64,000 nt of DNA from JBBPZK01 sp965219175 (GCA_965219175.1 CBDCNI010000001.1:1550001-1614000); one strand, 5' to 3'; positions 16,343-23,942 are shown, numbered from the stretch's first letter. Numbers and translations are program-made. Notes: generated by a model from the sequence alone, not told the origin.

Positions 16343-17161
16343 TTGAGCAAGACTTGGTTTATTACCGGCGCGTCAAAGGGCTTCGGCCGCGAGTGGACGG
16401 AAGCCGCGCTAGAACGGGGCGACAAGGTTGCCGGAACCGCTCGCAAGCTCGACACTCTAGACGATCTCGTCAAGAATTACGGTGACACGTTCCTGCCGAT
16501 TCAGCTCGACGTCACCGACCGCGACGACGATTTCGCCGCCGTCCAGCAGGCCGCCGAGCACTTCGGCGAGCTCGACGTGGTTATCAACAACGCTGGTTAC
16601 GGTCACTTCGGCATGATCGAGGAACTGACGGAGGAGGAGATCCGCTCTCAAGTCGAGACCAACCTTTTCGGCGCTCTCTGGGTTACCCAGGCGGCGCTGC
16701 CGATCATGCGCGAGCAGGGCTCGGGACACATCATCCAGGTGTCGAGCATCGGCGGCATCAGCGCGTTCCCGACGGTCGGCGCCTACCACGCCTCTAAGTG
16801 GGCCCTCGAAGGCTTCTCCCAGTCGCTGGCCCAGGAGGTCGCGGGCTTCGGAATTAACGTGACACTGATCGAACCCGGCGGCTACTCGACGGACTGGTCC
16901 GGCCCCTCGGCGACGCACAGCGAGGAGAACCCGGCCTACGCCGACGTCCGCGAAGCGGCCAAGAACCGTCCGTCGGCTTCAAGTCCAGGCGACCCAACGG
17001 CGACCCGCGATGCGATCCTGAAGGTGGTAGACGCCGAGGAGCCGCCGCTGCGGATCTTCTTCGGCGAGGCGCCGATCGAGATCGCGACCAAAGACTACGA
17101 ATCACGCCTGGCGACCTGGAACGAGTGGCAGCCTGTTTCGTCTGAAGCCCAGGGAGCGTAG
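16343..17161 (+). CDS. Short-chain dehydrogenase/reductase
   Basis: A 272-residue classical SDR. Coenzyme motif TGASKGFGREW, LDVTDRDD, NNAGYGHFG, catalytic serine in IQVSSIGG and an intact YHASK. The sequence resembles bacterial SDRs annotated as oxidoreductases acting on small aldehydes or ketones; substrate unknown. TTG at 16343 is preceded by AGGAG about 5-8 bases upstream. It stands alone and is followed by a hairpin. Confidence 0.9.
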   Translation: MSKTWFITGASKGFGREWTEAALERGDKVAGTARKLDTLDDLVKNYGDTFLPIQLDVTDRDDDFAAVQQAAEHFGELDVVINNAGYGHFGMIEELTEEEIRSQVETNLFGALWVTQAALPIMREQGSGHIIQVSSIGGISAFPTVGAYHASKWALEGFSQSLAQEVAGFGINVTLIEPGGYSTDWSGPSATHSEENPAYADVREAAKNRPSASSPGDPTATRDAILKVVDAEEPPLRIFFGEAPIEIATKDYESRLATWNEWQPVSSEAQGA

Positions 17162-17252
17162 CAAGCACACAGCCTCTCCCGCACTCCCGGAACACCACCG
17201 GGCGGTCGAGTGGGAAAAGGCGAGTTGAAGCCCGCACAACGTGATACATCGG

Positions 17253-17276
17253 GCCGGGGTCCTTCGGGGTCCCGGC
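17253..17276 (+). terminator. Hairpin with UUCG tetraloop, probable terminator
   Basis: GCCGGGGTCC, TTCG, GGGTCCCGGC. With two G-U pairs it forms a 10-pair stem closed by a UUCG tetraloop, about 90 bases after the SDR stop. Only a short weak T-containing run follows, so termination is likely but not certain. It lies between convergent genes. Confidence 0.55.
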
Positions 17277-17443
17277 TCTCCGTTTACCCGAAATGCCTGG
17301 TGATGTTGGGGCTGGCAAGCATTCCAGGGTGCAGGGCGAGATCTATCTTACCGATGGTTTTCGGGTACGTTTCTCTCATCCGTTGGACGGATAGCGTAGG
17401 ATCACTTGGAGGCTCGGCGTCCGTAGCCTACAGGCGTGGTCTC

Positions 17444-17854
17444 TTAGATCTTTGAGGAGTCGACGCGGTTGTACTCCTCGTCTGTGACCTGCTCACCCCA
17501 AGTGGCATAATTGCCCTCGTCGTCAGCCAGGGTGATGCCAAACTGCGTCATGGTGTGGTTGGGTGCCGCACCGTGCCAGTGCCGGACTCCTGGCTCGCAA
17601 ACAATAGTCTGCCCAGCTCGCACGATCTCGATCGGTTCCCCCTCTGCTTGCACGAGGGCGACACCGTTTTCGATGACGAGGGTTTGTATGTGAGTGTGCT
17701 CATGCCAGCAGGTCCGCGCAGCAGGTGAAAAATGCGCACGATTGACCATCATGGGTGGTGTGGTTGTTTGCGCCAGAGTCTCGGTCCAGACTATCCCTGT
17801 GGTGACATCCTCGGACTGACGGGTTGACTCAGGATAATCGTACACTTTCTGCAT
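17444..17854 (-). CDS. Cupin-domain protein
   Basis: A single-domain cupin of about 136 residues. Metal-site motif 1 is visible as CWHEHTHIQTLVIENG and motif 2 as PGVRHWHGAAPNH. The sequence resembles the small cupin family with MQKVYDYPESTR near the N-terminus and WGEQVTDEEY near the C-terminus, some members of which act with carboxymuconolactone decarboxylase-like proteins. I chose ATG at 17854 because AAAGGG lies just upstream and homologues start at MQKVY; GTG at 17905 would add 17 residues. Function unknown. Confidence 0.85.
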   Translation of the reverse strand: MQKVYDYPESTRQSEDVTTGIVWTETLAQTTTPPMMVNRAHFSPAARTCWHEHTHIQTLVIENGVALVQAEGEPIEIVRAGQTIVCEPGVRHWHGAAPNHTMTQFGITLADDEGNYATWGEQVTDEEYNRVDSSKI

Positions 17855-18115
17855 AAAACCCTTTCTCATTACGCCATTCGCTACCGGCGTAGCCTCAAGT
17901 GTCACGGCCTCATAATAACTTGAATATCTATAATATGCGAAAGGTGTCTCATCTAATGGCGCGGCCTCTTAGTCGGTCTTCGGACGTTGGCAATTATCCA
18001 TGACGCGCTTTTCCAGGCGCTCGCGAGTGAATGCCCTGATCTTACAACCGTTGCAGAGGCGAAACTGCCGCTTTGCCCGGTACAATAAGGGAGATCGGGA
18101 TTCGCGGAGAGGAGT

Positions 18116-19249
18116 GTGTTGGGCGCACCGGGAGAGCTTTACGATCTGGTCGAGCGGTTCGACAGGAACCTGGCTGCTTATAAGTCCGGGGACTACAACG
18201 AGACGCAGGCTCGCGGGGACTTTATAGACCCGCTTATGCGCCTGCTCGGCTGGGACGTTCACAACCAACAGGGAAAAGCTCCGGCTTACCGCGATGTGAT
18301 CGAGGAAGACCGCGTGAAGGTCGGCGGCGGCACCAAAGCCCCGGACTACGGTTTCTACGCGGGCGGAACGCGACGCTTTTTCCTCGAAGCCAAGAAACCT
18401 TCCGTGGACATCCGGGGCGACGTAAACCCGGCCGTCCAACTCCGGCGCTACGCGTGGTCGGCGAAGCTGCCGCTCTCCATCCTCACGGACTTCGAGGAGT
18501 TCGCCGTCTACGACTGCCGCTTCGAGCCGGTGAAAGAAGACAAGCCTACGACGGCCCGGTTGAATTTCATCACCTACGACGAGTACGCTGACCGCTGGGA
18601 CGACATCGAGGGGCTCTTCTCCCGCGAGGCGGTGCTTGGCGGGTCGCTCGAAAAGTACGCCGAGGCGAACCGGAAACGGCGTGGGACTGAGACGGTCAAC
18701 GCGGCTTTCCTGCGCGAGATCGAAGGTTGGCGCGACGCTCTCGCCCGCGACCTGGCCGCCCGAAACGACCTGAACACCCGCCAGCTAAACTACGCCGTCC
18801 AGATGACGATTGACCGTTTGATCTTCCTCCGTATGGCCGAGGACCGGGGCATCGAGGAGTACGCGAAGCTCCTCGGCCTCTCGAACGGGACCGGCGTCTA
18901 CGGACGCCTCGTGGAGCGGTTCCGCGAGGCCGACGACCGCTACAACTCCGGCCTGTTCCACTTCCGAAACGAACGCGGCCGCGGCGGCGAGCCGGATGAC
19001 CTGACGCCGAACCTCGCGATAGACGACGGGGTGCTCAGCGGCATCGTCCGCGGGCTGTACTATCCCGAGAGCCCATACGAGTTCAGCGTGCTGCCGATTG
19101 ACGTGCTCGGGCAGGTCTACGAGCAGTTCTTGGGAAGTGTGATCCACCTCTCCGAAGACGGGCACACCGCCGTGGTCGAGCAGAAGCCCGAGGTCCGCAA
19201 GGCCGGAGGCGTCTACTACACCCCGACCTACAGCGTTGAGTACTTATGA
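18116..19249 (+). pseudogene. Type IIG restriction-modification enzyme, 5' part (truncated)
   Basis: The 377-residue frame matches the N-terminal third of large single-chain type IIG (Eco57I-like) enzymes. A PD-ExK-type nuclease domain carries D77 and E91-A-K93 (APDYGF ... FFLEAKK). A helical connector follows (TRQLNYAVQMTIDRLIFLRMAEDRG; SPYEFSVLPIDVLGQVYEQFLG). It stops just as the methyltransferase domain begins, at RKAGGVYYTPTYSVEYL. Family members run past 900 residues, so the methyltransferase and target-recognition domains are missing. The last 49 codons of such a gene reappear at 20878. The intact 5' frame has a GTG start behind a purine-rich run, so a nuclease-only fragment could in principle still be made. 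Confidence 0.85.
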
Positions 19250-19258
19250 GTTGATATA

Positions 19259-19287
19259 TTGTGTGCATTCTAGTGTTTCTGTATATT
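19259..19287 (+). promoter_or_regulatory. Candidate promoter of the DUF262-HEPN cassette
   Basis: TTGTGT, a 17-base spacer and TATATT, in the AT-rich stretch immediately after the restriction gene break and about 57 bases before the DUF262 start. It suggests that the cassette brought its own promoter. Confidence 0.45.
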
Positions 19288-19344
19288 AGGCAGTTAGAGG
19301 GGTGGGATCATATCGTTTGTTGGTACAAAGGGAGGAATTGCTAA

Positions 19345-20412
19345 GTGACCGAGATCGCAAAGAGAGAGATAGAGGACAATCTAGGCGACGAAGAGGTAAT
19401 AACTTTCAAGTACTCTATTACGAGCTACGGAGCCGACTACCCTATAGATGGTCTTGTCCGTCGTATATCTGACGAAAGTATCAAGGTTCCTATTTTTCAA
19501 CGGGGTTTTGTATGGACTTATGGACAGGCGTGCAGCTTCATAGAATCGCTGTTACTAGGTTTGCCTGTTCCTGGAATCTTTTTATCTAGAGAACGAGATA
19601 CTCAAAAACTGCTCGTCGTCGATGGACAGCAGAGGCTACGCACACTTCAGTATTTCTATGAGGGATTATTTGTACCCAGCAAGAGAGAATTTACTTTGAG
19701 AAATGTTCAGACACAGTTTGAGGGCAAGACATACAAATCCCTTCTAAGTGAAGACCGTCGTAGGCTAGATGATTCTATTCTACATGCAACAGTAGTGAGA
19801 CAAGACGAGCCTTCTGATGACGAGAGTAGTATCTACTTACTCTTTGAAAGGCTAAATACTGGAGGTACGCAACTCCAGCCCCAAGAAATCCGCGCTTGCA
19901 TATACGTGGGTGAATTTAACGAGCTTCTTGCCGAATTGAACGAAAATCCTTCTTGGCGCAACATATTTGGTCAAAGGAACAAACGGAGAAGGGACCAAGA
20001 ACTGATCTTGAGATTCCTGTCACTATACTTTTATGGCGAGCACTATTCGAGACCCATGAAAGAGTTTCTAAATATCTATATGGGCAAGAACAGGCGCCTG
20101 AAGTTGAACGCAGCACCTCAAATAGAGGACGTGTTTGTCAGCACGATACAAGCAATTGATTCATTTCTAGGACCCAAAGCATTTAGGCCAGTAAGAGCCC
20201 TAAATGCAGCTATTCTAGACTCAGTTATGGTAGGAGTAGCAAGAAGACTCGAACGGGGACCTATCTCTGATGGTGACGCATTGAGAAGTAGCTATGATTG
20301 TTTGTTAGCAAACGACAGATTCCAATTTGCAACGGCAAGGGCTACTGCTGGCGAAGAAAGTGTCGCCGCTAGGACGACGCTTGCTACTGAAGCTTTCTCG
20401 GAACTTGAATGA
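19345..20412 (+). CDS. DUF262 (GmrSD N-terminal / ParB-like) protein
   Basis: A 355-residue protein with the DUF262 signatures: VPIFQRGFVW (QR at 52-53), LLVVDGQQRLRTL (DGQQR at 93-97) and LFERLNTGG (167-174). DUF262 is a ParB/Srx-fold, nucleotide-binding domain found in GmrSD type IV restriction systems and other defence proteins. The partner DUF1524 HNH domain of GmrSD is absent; the C-terminal half is helical with no recognised nuclease motif. GTG at 19345 follows GGAGG by about 9 bases. The gene is clearly AT-richer than its neighbours, with many AGA, ATA and TTA codons, which indicates transfer. Its stop overlaps the HEPN gene start as ATGA. Confidence 0.9.
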   Translation: MTEIAKREIEDNLGDEEVITFKYSITSYGADYPIDGLVRRISDESIKVPIFQRGFVWTYGQACSFIESLLLGLPVPGIFLSRERDTQKLLVVDGQQRLRTLQYFYEGLFVPSKREFTLRNVQTQFEGKTYKSLLSEDRRRLDDSILHATVVRQDEPSDDESSIYLLFERLNTGGTQLQPQEIRACIYVGEFNELLAELNENPSWRNIFGQRNKRRRDQELILRFLSLYFYGEHYSRPMKEFLNIYMGKNRRLKLNAAPQIEDVFVSTIQAIDSFLGPKAFRPVRALNAAILDSVMVGVARRLERGPISDGDALRSSYDCLLANDRFQFATARATAGEESVAARTTLATEAFSELE

Positions 20413-20876
20413 ACAGAGAAGTCGAACGCAAGCGAGCAAGCCTTGATAGTTTGTTTGAAAAGGTGTCACATCTATCGGAAGATCCTGAACTCCAGGCTCA
20501 TTGGTCGAGATATCTTTGTGTACTTGTATCAGGATTTCTAGAGACCTCTATACGACAAATTTTCAGCGAATATACGAAAACCAAAGCCCATCCCAATATC
20601 GCCAACTATGTGGAGAAGCAATTAGAACGCTTTCAGAATCCCAACGTAGAGTCTGTATTGCAATTAGCAGGTGCATTCGATCCCTCTTGGAGATCCGAAT
20701 TAGAAGATACTGTAGACGAAGAAGTCTTAGCTGCTGTGAACAGTATCGTAACCAACAGGCATGAGATTGCTCACGGACGTAATGTAGGCCTATCGTACGT
20801 GGTTATGCGCGAATATTACATAAACAGTCGTCGGTTAGTCGAATTTATAGATGAGCAGTGCGGCAACAGTAGTTGA
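20409..20876 (+). CDS. HEPN-domain protein, probable ribonuclease effector
   Basis: A 155-residue all-helical protein. It carries the HEPN catalytic motif Rx4-6H as R117-HEIA-H122 (NRHEIAHG). The N-terminal segment YLCVLVSGFLETSIRQIFSEY resembles the RiboL-PSP/MAE_28990-type HEPN families that occur next to DUF262 genes. HEPN proteins of defence and toxin systems are metal-independent RNases, so this is the likely effector and DUF262 the sensor or regulator (inference). It is translationally coupled to the DUF262 gene through ATGA, shares its low GC, and ends one base before the restriction gene tail. Confidence 0.82.
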   Translation: MNREVERKRASLDSLFEKVSHLSEDPELQAHWSRYLCVLVSGFLETSIRQIFSEYTKTKAHPNIANYVEKQLERFQNPNVESVLQLAGAFDPSWRSELEDTVDEEVLAAVNSIVTNRHEIAHGRNVGLSYVVMREYYINSRRLVEFIDEQCGNSS

Positions 20877-20877
20877 G

Positions 20878-21027
20878 ATCTTGGTGGAGGCCAGGATCGA
20901 ACGGGAGCGGACGGTGATCGGACACCAGATCTCCGCTACCGACCGCCAGATAGATAGCCTCGTTTACGAGCTGTACGGCCTCACCGACGAGGAGATCCAG
21001 ATAGTCGAGGAGGCTACGGCCAGATAG
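20878..21027 (+). pseudogene. Type IIG restriction-modification enzyme, 3' tail (copy A)
   Basis: A frame of 49 codons plus stop begins one base after the HEPN stop: EARIERERTVIGHQISATDR, then QIDSLVYELYGLTDEEIQIV, ending EEATAR. This is the characteristic last segment of Eco57I-like type IIG enzymes (coiled helix, then the IDxLVYELYGLT box). It matches the 5' fragment at 18116 as the far end of one ancestral gene; GC returns to the high local level here. There is no start codon or ribosome site, so it is a relic marking the right border of the inserted cassette. Confidence 0.82.
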
Positions 21028-21060
21028 TCGGTGCTGTAGTGGTTGCGATAGTATCAAGGT

Positions 21061-21322
21061 GTGAAAACGACGCAGTATTTCGAGCAAGATATACTCGGTG
21101 AAAAGCGGAGCTACATCAAGCTCGAGTGGTGCAAACAGGTTTTGCGTAACCCGACACACACGGAGGTTCAGAAGAACGGCCGCATCCGTCACTGGGGCTA
21201 CATAGAAGAGATTAGAAGAGATCGAGAGGTATCTGCGCGTCTTTACCCTCGAAGACGGAGAGACTGTACACAACGCCATGCCGGACAGGAACTTTACCCG
21301 CAAGCGAAGGAGGCAGGCATGA
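21061..21322 (+). pseudogene. DUF4258-like protein, frameshifted by a 10-base duplication
   Basis: From GTG at 21061 the frame reads MKTTQYFEQDILGEKRSYIK, then VQKNGRIRHWGYIEEI, and then goes out of register. Skipping one copy of a 10-base direct repeat at 21203-21222 restores a family-like continuation (ERYLRVFTLEDGETVHNAMP, then DRNFTRKRR) that stops at 21320-21322, overlapping the DUF2283 start as ATGA. DUF4258-type proteins are small and pair with DUF2283; the pair behaves like a toxin-antitoxin-type module by genomic context only. As read, the gene is inactivated. Confidence 0.8.
21203..21222 (+). repeat. Perfect 10-base tandem duplication inside the DUF4258-like gene
   Basis: TAGAAGAGAT occurs twice head to tail. 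One copy keeps the coding frame; two copies shift it by one base. Confidence 0.92.
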
Positions 21323-21567
21323 GGCTCAGCTACCACTCGGACACCGACTCCCTGTACATACACCTCAGCGAGAAGCCCGGCGCGGATGTAATCGAGGTCT
21401 CCGAAGGCTTTGCCGTGGACGTAGATGCGGATGGCAAGCCGGTGGGGATAGACATAGAAGCCAACGCCAGCACAATAGTGGACCTCTCACGCCTGGAACT
21501 CGATGGTGTTTCGTTGGAAAGCCTTTACCTTGCCAGTGGGCCAAAAGACCAGAAGGCGGTAGGCTAA
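21319..21567 (+). CDS. DUF2283 family protein
   Basis: An 82-residue protein starting at the ATG that overlaps the reconstructed DUF4258 stop. MRLSYHSDTDSLYIHLSEKP, EVSEGFAVDVDADGKPVGID and IEANAS are diagnostic of DUF2283, a small beta-rich family commonly encoded beside DUF4258 and thought to be the antitoxin-like partner. Its normal translation probably depended on coupling to the upstream gene; with that gene frameshifted, expression may be reduced. An uninterrupted longer frame from 21061 is a false fusion caused by the duplication. Confidence 0.85.
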   Translation: MRLSYHSDTDSLYIHLSEKPGADVIEVSEGFAVDVDADGKPVGIDIEANASTIVDLSRLELDGVSLESLYLASGPKDQKAVG

Positions 21568-21570
21568 CCC

Positions 21571-21630
21571 GCCACCGACCACCAGATAGATAATCTCGTC
21601 TACGAGCTATACGGTCTCACTGACGACCCG
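21571..21630 (+). repeat. Type IIG restriction gene tail fragment (copy B)
   Basis: Begins four bases after the DUF2283 stop and reads ATDHQIDNLVYELYGLTDD in the frame of the following antitoxin gene. About 48 of the first 56 bases match copy A at 20935 by eye. It has no start codon and ends abruptly at the ribosome site of the antitoxin gene. Confidence 0.8.
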
Positions 21631-21642
21631 TTGGGGGCTTCT

Positions 21643-21867
21643 GTGAGTGATGAAGGCAAAGATCAAATAATCGAGCAGCTTTCCAGTATGTCTGAAGAGG
21701 AGCTGCGGCGTATACTGGAGACCACCCGGTCCATGTCGGCGAAGCACTGCGGGGTCAGCGGTAGCAGCCTGCTCCTTTTTGCCGGGGCCATAAATCCAGA
21801 AGATGCGCACCGGATGTCCGATGCGATAGAGAAGGTCTGCGGGCGGATCGACCCGGATGAGTCGTGA
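21643..21867 (+). CDS. Probable antitoxin of a PIN-type toxin-antitoxin pair
   Basis: A 74-residue, mostly helical protein (GKDQIIEQLSSMSEEELRRI ... AINPEDAHRMSDAIEKVCGR). No DNA-binding motif is certain. Identity is suggested by its downstream partner: its last codons overlap the start of a PIN-domain (VapC) reading frame. GTG at 21643 follows GGGGG (21633-21637) at a suitable distance. The same frame extends upstream through restriction tail copy B, which I do not regard as part of the gene. Confidence 0.65.
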   Translation: MSDEGKDQIIEQLSSMSEEELRRILETTRSMSAKHCGVSGSSLLLFAGAINPEDAHRMSDAIEKVCGRIDPDES

Positions 21868-21955
21868 GTTACTACTCGACACCAACATCGTCATTGCACT
21901 GACCGTTCGCGAGACAGCGCGGTTGTGGAGAGGCTCGGGGCAAACATAACGAGCC
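21857..21955 (+). pseudogene. VapC-like PIN-domain toxin, frameshifted and truncated
   Basis: ATG at 21857 gives MSRELLLDTNIVIALTV, the canonical first strand of a PIN nuclease with its catalytic Asp. The frame is then lost. In another frame the same stretch continues as SAVVERLGANI, which resembles the usual next segment of VapC proteins. Coding similarity ends near 21955, just before the 3' end of the convergent monooxygenase gene. The remaining three quarters of the toxin (about 100 residues) is gone, so the antitoxin is orphaned. Confidence 0.7.
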
Positions 21956-21972
21956 GCGAGTGCCCCTTCACG

Positions 21973-23481
21973 CTACGCTGCATCAGGCGGTCCGAACCAG
22001 GTGGTCAGCGCGTCGCGCAGTCCGGTATCTGTGCCGTCCCCCACCCAGGCGATGTATCCATCGGGTCTGATCAGCAGGGCAGTGGGAGCAGTGACCGCGC
22101 TGAGTACCGGAAGCTCCCACGTCCCAACGTATTTGGCGTCGATCAACTGAACGCGATCTGCCCATGGAGTGATATCGAAGCCGCCGGGCTCACCGAGGTT
22201 GAGCAGCACCGGCCGGGCACAGTGCAGCAGGGTGAAGACGCGCAACGAGCCGTTGGCGATGACCAGGTCGAGATCGGGCATGCGGCGTCCGAGCAGCGGG
22301 TGTCCCTCGCCCAGGTCGTAATGAATGTCCAGACCAGACATCATCGCCGCGAATCGTTTGCGAGGTTCGTCCATGCTGAGAAGCTCGGAAATGGTGTCGC
22401 GCACTGCCTTCGTGCGTTCGTCCTGGCGGAAGAGCGCGACTTGCGCGAGCGTGTTGCGCAGCACGCGGGCAGCGACCGGGTGTCGCTCCGCGTGGTAGGT
22501 ATCCAGGAGGCTTTCCGGTGACGTCCTATTCACCACCTGGGCCAGCTTCCATCCCAGGTTCACCGCATCCTGCACACCGGTGTTGAGGCCCTGTCCACCT
22601 ACCGGGTTATGCACGTGTGCTGCGTCGCCGGCCAGCAGCACCCGTCGTTCGCGGTAGGCTGCGGCCTGCCGGGCCATATCGGTGAACCTGGAGATCCAGG
22701 TGGGACTGTGGATCCCGTAATCGGTACCGTACACGGCGATGAGCGCCTCGCTGAGATCGCGCAGGGTGGGTTCGGTCGTGGCTCCGACGTGCTCTTCGGT
22801 CACCATGACCCGTAGCGGCCCCTCGTCCCCATAGACCACCTCGCCGTCATGGATCTCGTACTCTACCCTGCTGAATCCATGGACGCCGAGGGCGTCCTGG
22901 TGGATGCCCCATTCCGGCTCCTCTCCCATCTCGACCTCGGCGATCAGGCTGCTGGTCGTCGGAGCCCACCCAGGGAACTCGACGCCGGCTGCTTTTCGGA
23001 CCAGACTGCGTCCTCCGTCGCACCCGACGAGGTAGTTCGCCCGCAGCGACCGGCCATCGGCCAGCTCGAGGTCGACGCCGGTGTCGTCCTGCGCGAAACC
23101 GGTCACCTCACGTCCGCGATAGATCGGTACTCTCAGTTCGTCGACCCAGCCGGCCAGAATGCGCTCGATGTGATTCTGCCACAGGCCGAGACCGTAGGGG
23201 TGCCGGGTGGGAAAGTCGCTGATGTCTAAAGGTGTTCCGGCGAAAGCCGCGACCTGAGCCACCTGTCCCTGTGAGAGGAACCGATCGGCGATTCCGCGCT
23301 GATCGAGGACCTCGATGGTGCGTGAGTGCAGGCCGCCCGCGCGCGAGCCGGGGAGGTCCTGGCTGGCGCGCCGCTCGACAATGGCAACATCGACCCCCGC
23401 CAACGCCAACTCTCCCGCCAACATGAGCCCCGTCGGACCTCCTCCGGCGATCACCACTGCATGCTCCGCATGCTCGGTCAT
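21973..23481 (-). CDS. Aromatic-ring FAD monooxygenase (rifampicin monooxygenase-like)
   Basis: A 502-residue group A flavoprotein hydroxylase. GxGxxG-type motif IAGGGPTGLMLAGELAL at the N-terminus, the DG motif in YLVGCDGGRSLVRKAAGVEF, and the GD/ribityl motif VLLAGDAAHVHNPVGGQGLN. A C-terminal thioredoxin-like domain follows (VLLNLGEPGG ... LLIRPDGYIAWVGDG). The family includes rifampicin, tetracycline and polyketide hydroxylases that use NAD(P)H and O2. Exact substrate is unknown. Its ATG overlaps the stop of an upstream glycosyltransferase stub as ATGA. It sits in the decayed island and may be acquired. Confidence 0.88.
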   Translation of the reverse strand: MTEHAEHAVVIAGGGPTGLMLAGELALAGVDVAIVERRASQDLPGSRAGGLHSRTIEVLDQRGIADRFLSQGQVAQVAAFAGTPLDISDFPTRHPYGLGLWQNHIERILAGWVDELRVPIYRGREVTGFAQDDTGVDLELADGRSLRANYLVGCDGGRSLVRKAAGVEFPGWAPTTSSLIAEVEMGEEPEWGIHQDALGVHGFSRVEYEIHDGEVVYGDEGPLRVMVTEEHVGATTEPTLRDLSEALIAVYGTDYGIHSPTWISRFTDMARQAAAYRERRVLLAGDAAHVHNPVGGQGLNTGVQDAVNLGWKLAQVVNRTSPESLLDTYHAERHPVAARVLRNTLAQVALFRQDERTKAVRDTISELLSMDEPRKRFAAMMSGLDIHYDLGEGHPLLGRRMPDLDLVIANGSLRVFTLLHCARPVLLNLGEPGGFDITPWADRVQLIDAKYVGTWELPVLSAVTAPTALLIRPDGYIAWVGDGTDTGLRDALTTWFGPPDAA

Positions 23482-23591
23482 ACCCGCACCTCCGCGCCGA
23501 GTGCCCGCAACCGCACCGCGAGTCCCACTACCAAGCCCACCATCGGTACGATGTCTTCGTGAGGCTTATACGTCGACGACAACACACGCAT
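23478..23591 (-). pseudogene. Glycosyltransferase N-terminal stub (MGT/Gtf-type)
   Basis: A 37-codon frame with ATG at 23591 behind a GGGGG ribosome site: MRVLSSTYKPHEDIVPMVGL then VVGLAVRLRALGAEVRV, then stop. It strongly resembles the first 35 residues of macrolide/vancomycin-type UDP-sugar glycosyltransferases, with what looks like a short internal duplication (VGLVVGLAV). It stops where the acceptor domain should continue. The stop codon overlaps the monooxygenase ATG, so it now acts at most as a coupled leader peptide. Confidence 0.65.
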
Positions 23592-23942
23592 TTCGCTACC
23601 CCCATTCCCGTAGGTTGTGGCTTCGGCCGTCATTATGCGGCACGACCCTGGGCTTGAAGCAAGCCCAGGGTGCCCTATATACTGGAAGTGGAAGGAGGAG
23701 GGTGCCAAGATAAAGTTCAAGACGCTAAGACGGCCCTCCGGAAACCTTCGGACCACCTCCGCAACGGTTTGGTGCACAGAGAAGGCGACGCAACGTCTTG
23801 TGGGCCCGCATAGAGATTTACGGAACCAGATAGAGCCATCCGGCTTGGCACATGATCCTTCCGGAACGGTGCCGCTACGCGAGCCTCGTCTACGAGCTAT
23901 ACGACCTCACCGAAAGCCGGTGCGATACAGGTTTGCGGGGCC
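23592..23942. other. 350-base stretch of relics, no intact gene
   Basis: Between the glycosyltransferase stub and the 3' end of typA. The open plus-strand frame here has no ribosome site and odd composition. A third restriction tail fragment (copy C) lies at its right end. The rest looks like degraded coding sequence that I cannot assign. Confidence 0.5.
23882..23914 (+). repeat. Type IIG restriction gene tail fragment (copy C)
   Basis: Encodes SLVYELYDLTE in one frame; a 19-base run starting CTCGTCTACGAG is identical to copy B. It is flanked by unrelated sequence and lies about 30 bases from the typA 3' end, marking the right limit of the island. Confidence 0.65.

Noticed and set aside
18041..18090. 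Promoter (TTGCAG ... TACAAT) for the restriction gene
   Set aside because: Spacing of 24 bases between the elements is too long; no better -35 was found.
21061..21567. Single 168-residue fusion of DUF4258 and DUF2283
   Set aside because: The fusion exists only because a 10-base duplication shifts the frame; the middle has no family character and the ancestral ATGA overlap is visible.
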